This document shows, piece after piece, positions 16,014-19,078 of a DNA stretch of 19,078 bases (position 1 is the first letter of the stretch; each line of letters starts with the position of its first letter). Below the pieces are notes generated by a model. The model searched no databases and was not told the origin of the DNA. It was given only the letters and a program-made list of their open reading frames with translations. A program made the position numbers and the translations under genes. The DNA comes from Isohypsibius dastychi (lineage: Eukaryota; Tardigrada; Eutardigrada; Parachela; Isohypsibiidae), in assembly GCA_034696485.1 (NCBI GenBank), contig JAQIWT010000498.1, forward strand, positions 1-19,078, read 5' to 3'.

Positions 16014-17567
16014 CTAGTACTTGGGTGGTCCAGGCATGGGCATCTGGTTGGGAGCGCCATTTCCATTATTGGGGAACATTGATGAGTAGTCAGGTGGGGC
16101 ACCGACAAACTGTCCGCCAGGGGGACTGGTTGTTGTTGGTGGTGCTGTTGGATATGTCGCATAAGCGCCTGTGTTGGCGCCAACTACAATCACTGGTCCA
16201 GCATTACTAGCATAGCCCGGCGTGTTGCGATTTTGGAGGAACATGTGCTGCTGCTGGACGACTCGTTGTTGTCGACTGGATACAAGACACATTCGCAGAC
16301 ATGCGATCAGAACAATAATGAAACATGATAAACAACCGAACACGATGCCGATAACCGACGCAGTCGAGAGCCCTGAAAGTTGCTGTTGTTTATTATGGAA
16401 AAGTGAAGCAGTTGTAACTTTTTCTTACCTGGACTGTAATAGCTGTTGTTGTTGTTGTATGATGGATACCACCAAGAAGTCGTGGTACCTGGGTACCACC
16501 AGCTATAAGTAGTGGTGCGACGACTCCAGCTGTATGTCGTACTTGTCGGATTCCACCAGCTGTAAGGTGTAGTGGAAGTGGTGGTGCCATACAAAATGCG
16601 ACACGTATTGTCAGACAGATGGTTTGTAGAAATCACAGGATTGCTTCCAGTCGTGTTTGTGTAAATGAAGGGACAGCTGACACGGTCATCGTCCTCATTA
16701 TCACAAAGTAGCTTATTCGACACATAGCCTTTTAGCGCTGTGCACCATCCCTCGTCGAGTGCCGTCGTCTCTGTAAGAAAAAGTTGCATGAGACATTTGA
16801 GAATGAACACGAGATGCTAAATGAAACAGATTCACAATCACATTCCCAAGGCAGCTCACAGCAGTGGTAGATTATGCCGAGAGGGGGAAGAAGGACACAC
16901 TTTATCATGTGAGCCCCCCCCCCCTTCTCGCAAACCCGCAACTGAGTCTTACTAACTTTCTTTGACTATAGTCCAGTCGAGTATCGTAGTACGGAGTTGC
17001 GGATAAGGATCTGTTTTGTTGATGAACAGTTCGAAATAGAGTTGGGGTTTCTGCGCGAAATTCGTCCGAAGCTGACCACAGGAATCTGGCATGATAGAGC
17101 AGGCCGTACTTCTTGGCAGATCTTTCACGAGAGTTCGTGTTGAAGTGCCGTTGATAACCAGGTCCTCATAAATTCGAAGCTCAGTCTGAGACATCAGCCC
17201 CAGCTCCCTAGAGCAAACGACATTTCGTACAGAATAGACAGGGAAGACTTGAAGCGTTGTACCTGACGTTGAAATAAATTGAAATATTCGATCCTCCATA
17301 AGAGCTGGCATCCGCGTCGACGTTGAAGGTGCATAATCTGGAACTACCAGGTTGAATGACAAGACGCCCTCCTTCCTTTTGTTGTGTGTTCAAGGCAACT
17401 GATTTATTCCCACATTCATAGTTGTTGACATAAACTGAAAGAAAGAGCAATAAACATCATTGTCGGACTCGAATATTCCAACTTTGCTTACTTGACTGAT
17501 AATAATATCCGCATGTTGCAGAGAAGAGCTGGAAGATGGCAAATGTAATCAGAGAAAAATATTTCAT
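16014..17567 (-). CDS. CUB-like single-pass membrane protein with PTAP and PPxY tail, paralogue B1
   Basis: Minus-strand exons 17567-17492, 17434-17263, 17207-16957, 16770-16429 and 16372-16014 total exactly 1200 bases (399 residues). Exon 1 is a signal peptide (MKYFSLITFAIFQLFSATC). Residues about 26-166 look like a CUB-type beta-sandwich (GGRLVIQPGSSRLCTF, SISIYFNV-like strand, ELRIYEDLVINGTS, LYFELFINK). Residues 167 to about 225 carry four Cys (WC, LLC, SC, TC) around an acidic EDDDR. A Trp/Ser/Thr/Tyr-rich stalk repeats SWWYP and TTYSW. The membrane helix is at about 285-310. The tail has juxtamembrane Cys (RMC), PTAP (355-358), PPDY (373-376) and C-terminal PPKY (396-399). PTAP binds TSG101 and PPxY binds NEDD4-type WW domains in known proteins, so regulated sorting or shedding is inferred. 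The overall plan recalls Shisa/CYYR-like adaptors. The 186-bp intron 16771-16956 has a C11 tract. Confidence 0.82.
16914..16924. repeat. C11 tract in an intron (one of six G/C homopolymers)
   Basis: Six G or C runs of at least 11 bases occur in the window: G11 267-277, G18 5200-5217, C12 9655-9666, C11 10923-10933, C11 14987-14997 and C11 16914-16924. All are in introns or intergenic sequence. A broken run, G6-A-G6, lies at about 4463-4475 in a receptor intron. Confidence 0.85.
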
Positions 17568-17945
17568 GGCTCGTCAATCCACACGGTACGATTTCTGCTT
17601 CAGCTACCGATTAAGAAGCGCAACATTTGAATTTGTTCGTGAGCACTTATCTCTATCACTGATACCAGAACCCATTGTTTGCCATTAGGGTGTTTAGTTG
17701 ACGCGAGTGCATCTACGTAGTTTATGAATTGAGGGTCAGAGTTCTTCGCTCAGATAGACATATTTGCACGGATATTTGGTCATGCTGACTATGGGAGTGA
17801 CTCATTTAAACTAGACTGATGCTGATAAAGAACTGACAGAAGTTGCTTAAAAGTAGATTCAATTAAAGTTGGCTTAATGACGAAGAATTTGCATGACCTG
17901 ATGGAGACTGCGAGATATCGGTGGCAATCATCAAACTTTATAATC
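17568..17945. other. Upstream region of paralogue B1
   Basis: This must hold the minus-strand promoter of B1. No clear TATA box, repeat or coding sequence is seen. The right end abuts the start of duplication B copy 2. Confidence 0.45.
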
Positions 17946-18056
17946 TTTACACAAAAGCCTGCAGAATACCAACTACCGTGTACCACACAGACCCCGATGC
18001 AACAAGTGCCGGAATTGCCAATGTTAACGCTGGCGGAGGATACGTTATCAAAGAGA
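17946..18056 (+). pseudogene. Copied and broken 3' fragment of the small gene at 15397
   Basis: It matches 15749-15857, including the basic Cys-rich tail (RCNKCRNCQC). One A of the A5 run has been lost, and a TAA replaces the CAG codon of copy 1, so the last residues are lost. No exon 1 equivalent precedes it. It is best read as duplication debris that may now serve as 3' flank of B2. Confidence 0.65.
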
Positions 18057-18223
18057 GCAAACCGGCCTGTTAATCACATTTCTTCCGTACTGTTCTTCTC
18101 ATGTTCGTATTGTGCACTTTTTTCATCGTGAAACTTGATTATAACGTATCTATGCGATCATCGACAAACTGTGTAATATAATAATTCGATAGACGTCTTT
18201 CTGCGAATTAATAAATACTTGTG

Positions 18224-18979
18224 CTAATACTTGGGTGGTTCAGGCATGGGCATCTGGTTGGGAGCGCCATTTCCATTATTGGGGAACATTGATGAGTAGT
18301 CAGGTGGTGCACCGACAAACTGTCCCCCAGGGGGACTGGTTGTTGTTGGTGGTGCTGTTGGATATGTCGCATAAGCGCCTGCGTTGGCGCCAACTACAAT
18401 CACTGGTCCAGCATTACTAGCATAGCCCGGCGTATTGCGATTTTGGAGGAACATGTGCTGCTGCCGGACGACTTGTTGTTGACGACTGGATACAAGACAC
18501 ATTCGCAGACATGCGATCAGAATGATAATGAAACATGATAAACAGCCGAACACGATGCCGATAACCGACGCTGTCGAGAGTCCTGACAGAACAGCTGCTG
18601 TTATTAATTATGGAAAATTGAAGCAGTTGTAACTTTTTCTTACCTGGATTGTCGAAGTTGTTGTTGTATGATGGGTACCACCGAGTAACCGCGGTAGGTG
18701 GGTACCACCAGCTATAAGTAGTGGTGCGACGACTCCAGCTGTACGTCGTACTTGGGGGATTCCACCAGCTGGAAGGTGTAGTTGAAGTGGCGGTGCCAAA
18801 CAAAACACCACATAAAAAGTTGGAGTAATGGTTTGCGTAAGACACTGGGTTGTATCCAGTTGTGCTTGCGTAGTTATTGGGACAATTGACACGGTCATCG
18901 TCCTCATCTTCACAAAGCAGCTCATCTGGCACGAACCCTTGTAGCGCTGAGCACCTTCCCTCGTTGGATGACGTCGTCT
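18224..18979 (-). CDS. Membrane protein with PTAP/PPxY tail, paralogue B2 (3' two exons)
   Basis: Minus-strand exons 18979-18644 and 18582-18224 correspond to exons 4 and 5 of B1, with the same phases and splice signals (acceptors CACAG and GTCAG, donor GTAAG). The upstream CUB-like and signal-peptide exons should lie beyond the right edge. The membrane helix and cytoplasmic tail are almost identical to B1, including PTAP, PPDY and terminal PPKY. The Cys-rich ectodomain part is clearly diverged (NEGRC, LLCEDEDDDRVNC, FLCGVLFG) and the Trp-rich stalk is shortened (RWYPSYNNNF). The four Cys are kept. The pattern fits receptors that diversify outside the cell while keeping the same sorting signals. 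Confidence 0.8.
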
Positions 18980-19078
18980 CTGTGAGAAAAGGTCGTATGA
19001 GACATTTGAGAAGATGCACGAGATTCTTAATGAAACACATCCCCGTTCCCAAGGCGGCTCAGGCAGAGATTTGACGCG

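Larger units (their letters stand above)
15749..17945. repeat. Tandem segmental duplication B, copy 1
   Basis: Homology to copy 2 starts inside exon 2 of the gene at 15397 (ACAAAAAGCCTGCAG, near 15750) and continues through the 3' flank and at least exons 5 and 4 of the minus-strand membrane protein. Offsets are 2197 at the left end and 2210 at the stop codons. The true right end of the unit cannot be set because copy 2 leaves the window; 17945 is the upper limit. Confidence 0.8.
17946..19078. repeat. Tandem segmental duplication B, copy 2 (runs off the window)
   Basis: Second copy of the segment starting at about 15749: a broken 3' end of the small plus-strand gene, the shared 3' flank with its AATAAA, then exons 5 and 4 and part of the next intron of paralogue B2. 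The intron (18980 onwards) is still similar to 16771 onwards, so the unit extends past the right edge. Confidence 0.8.

Noticed and set aside
16222-16512. Plus-strand Cys/Trp-rich open frame
   Set aside because: It lies antisense to exons 4-5 of the minus-strand membrane protein, whose exon structure, phases and motifs are duplicated intact in B2.

Overview
The window is animal (eukaryotic) nuclear DNA from a compact genome. Genes are split by very short GT-AG introns (mostly 49-110 bp), intergenic gaps are a few hundred bases, and the proteins are metazoan types: an NF-X1 zinc-finger protein, a natriuretic-peptide-receptor-like receptor, two 7TM receptors, and secreted or membrane proteins with signal-peptide exons. 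A small-genome ecdysozoan such as a tardigrade fits best, but that is inference. No rRNA, tRNA or CRISPR array was recognised.

Layout, left to right. (1) 1-422 is non-coding, probably an intron, with an 18-bp ETS/CRE-like repeat array and a GC-rich hairpin. (2) 423-2886 (+) is the 3' five exons of an NF-X1-type gene. (3) 3636-5891 (+) is an 11-exon natriuretic-peptide-receptor-like gene with a very short cytoplasmic tail, so clearance-receptor-like. (4) 6460-7060 (-) is a two-exon secreted protein of unknown function (A1). (5) The 3' half of (3) plus (4) is tandemly duplicated at about 7.6-9.6 kb. This gave a decayed receptor fragment (+) and an intact second secreted protein (A2, -). (6) 9909 to about 11483 (+) is a 7TM receptor; a near-perfect 61-bp-arm hairpin lies in its probable last intron. 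(7) 11664-12747 (-) is a second, unrelated class-A-like 7TM receptor. (8) 13557-14375 (-) is an intronless secreted protein with a GIN (DUF2807)-type GSG repeat domain, a family mostly known from bacteria. (9) 15397-15857 (+) is a small two-exon protein, possibly of the death-fold type. (10) 16014-17567 (-) is a five-exon single-pass membrane protein: a CUB-like domain, a Trp/Ser/Thr-rich stalk, one membrane segment, and a tail with PTAP and two PPxY motifs. (11) The 3' end of (9) plus (10) is again tandemly duplicated from about 17946, running off the right edge.

The most unusual overall feature is that the two tandem duplications have the same logic. Each took the 3' end of a plus-strand gene together with its convergent minus-strand neighbour, so the minus gene was copied intact (for the right-hand pair, intact as far as the window shows) while the plus gene left a fragment. 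Other points worth a second look are the intronic long hairpin, the GIN-domain gene as a horizontal-transfer candidate, the ESCRT/NEDD4-type motifs in a diversifying receptor pair, and six G/C homopolymer tracts of 11 bases or more, all outside exons.

All exon boundaries come from reading splice sites and phase continuity by eye; no transcript or database support was available.
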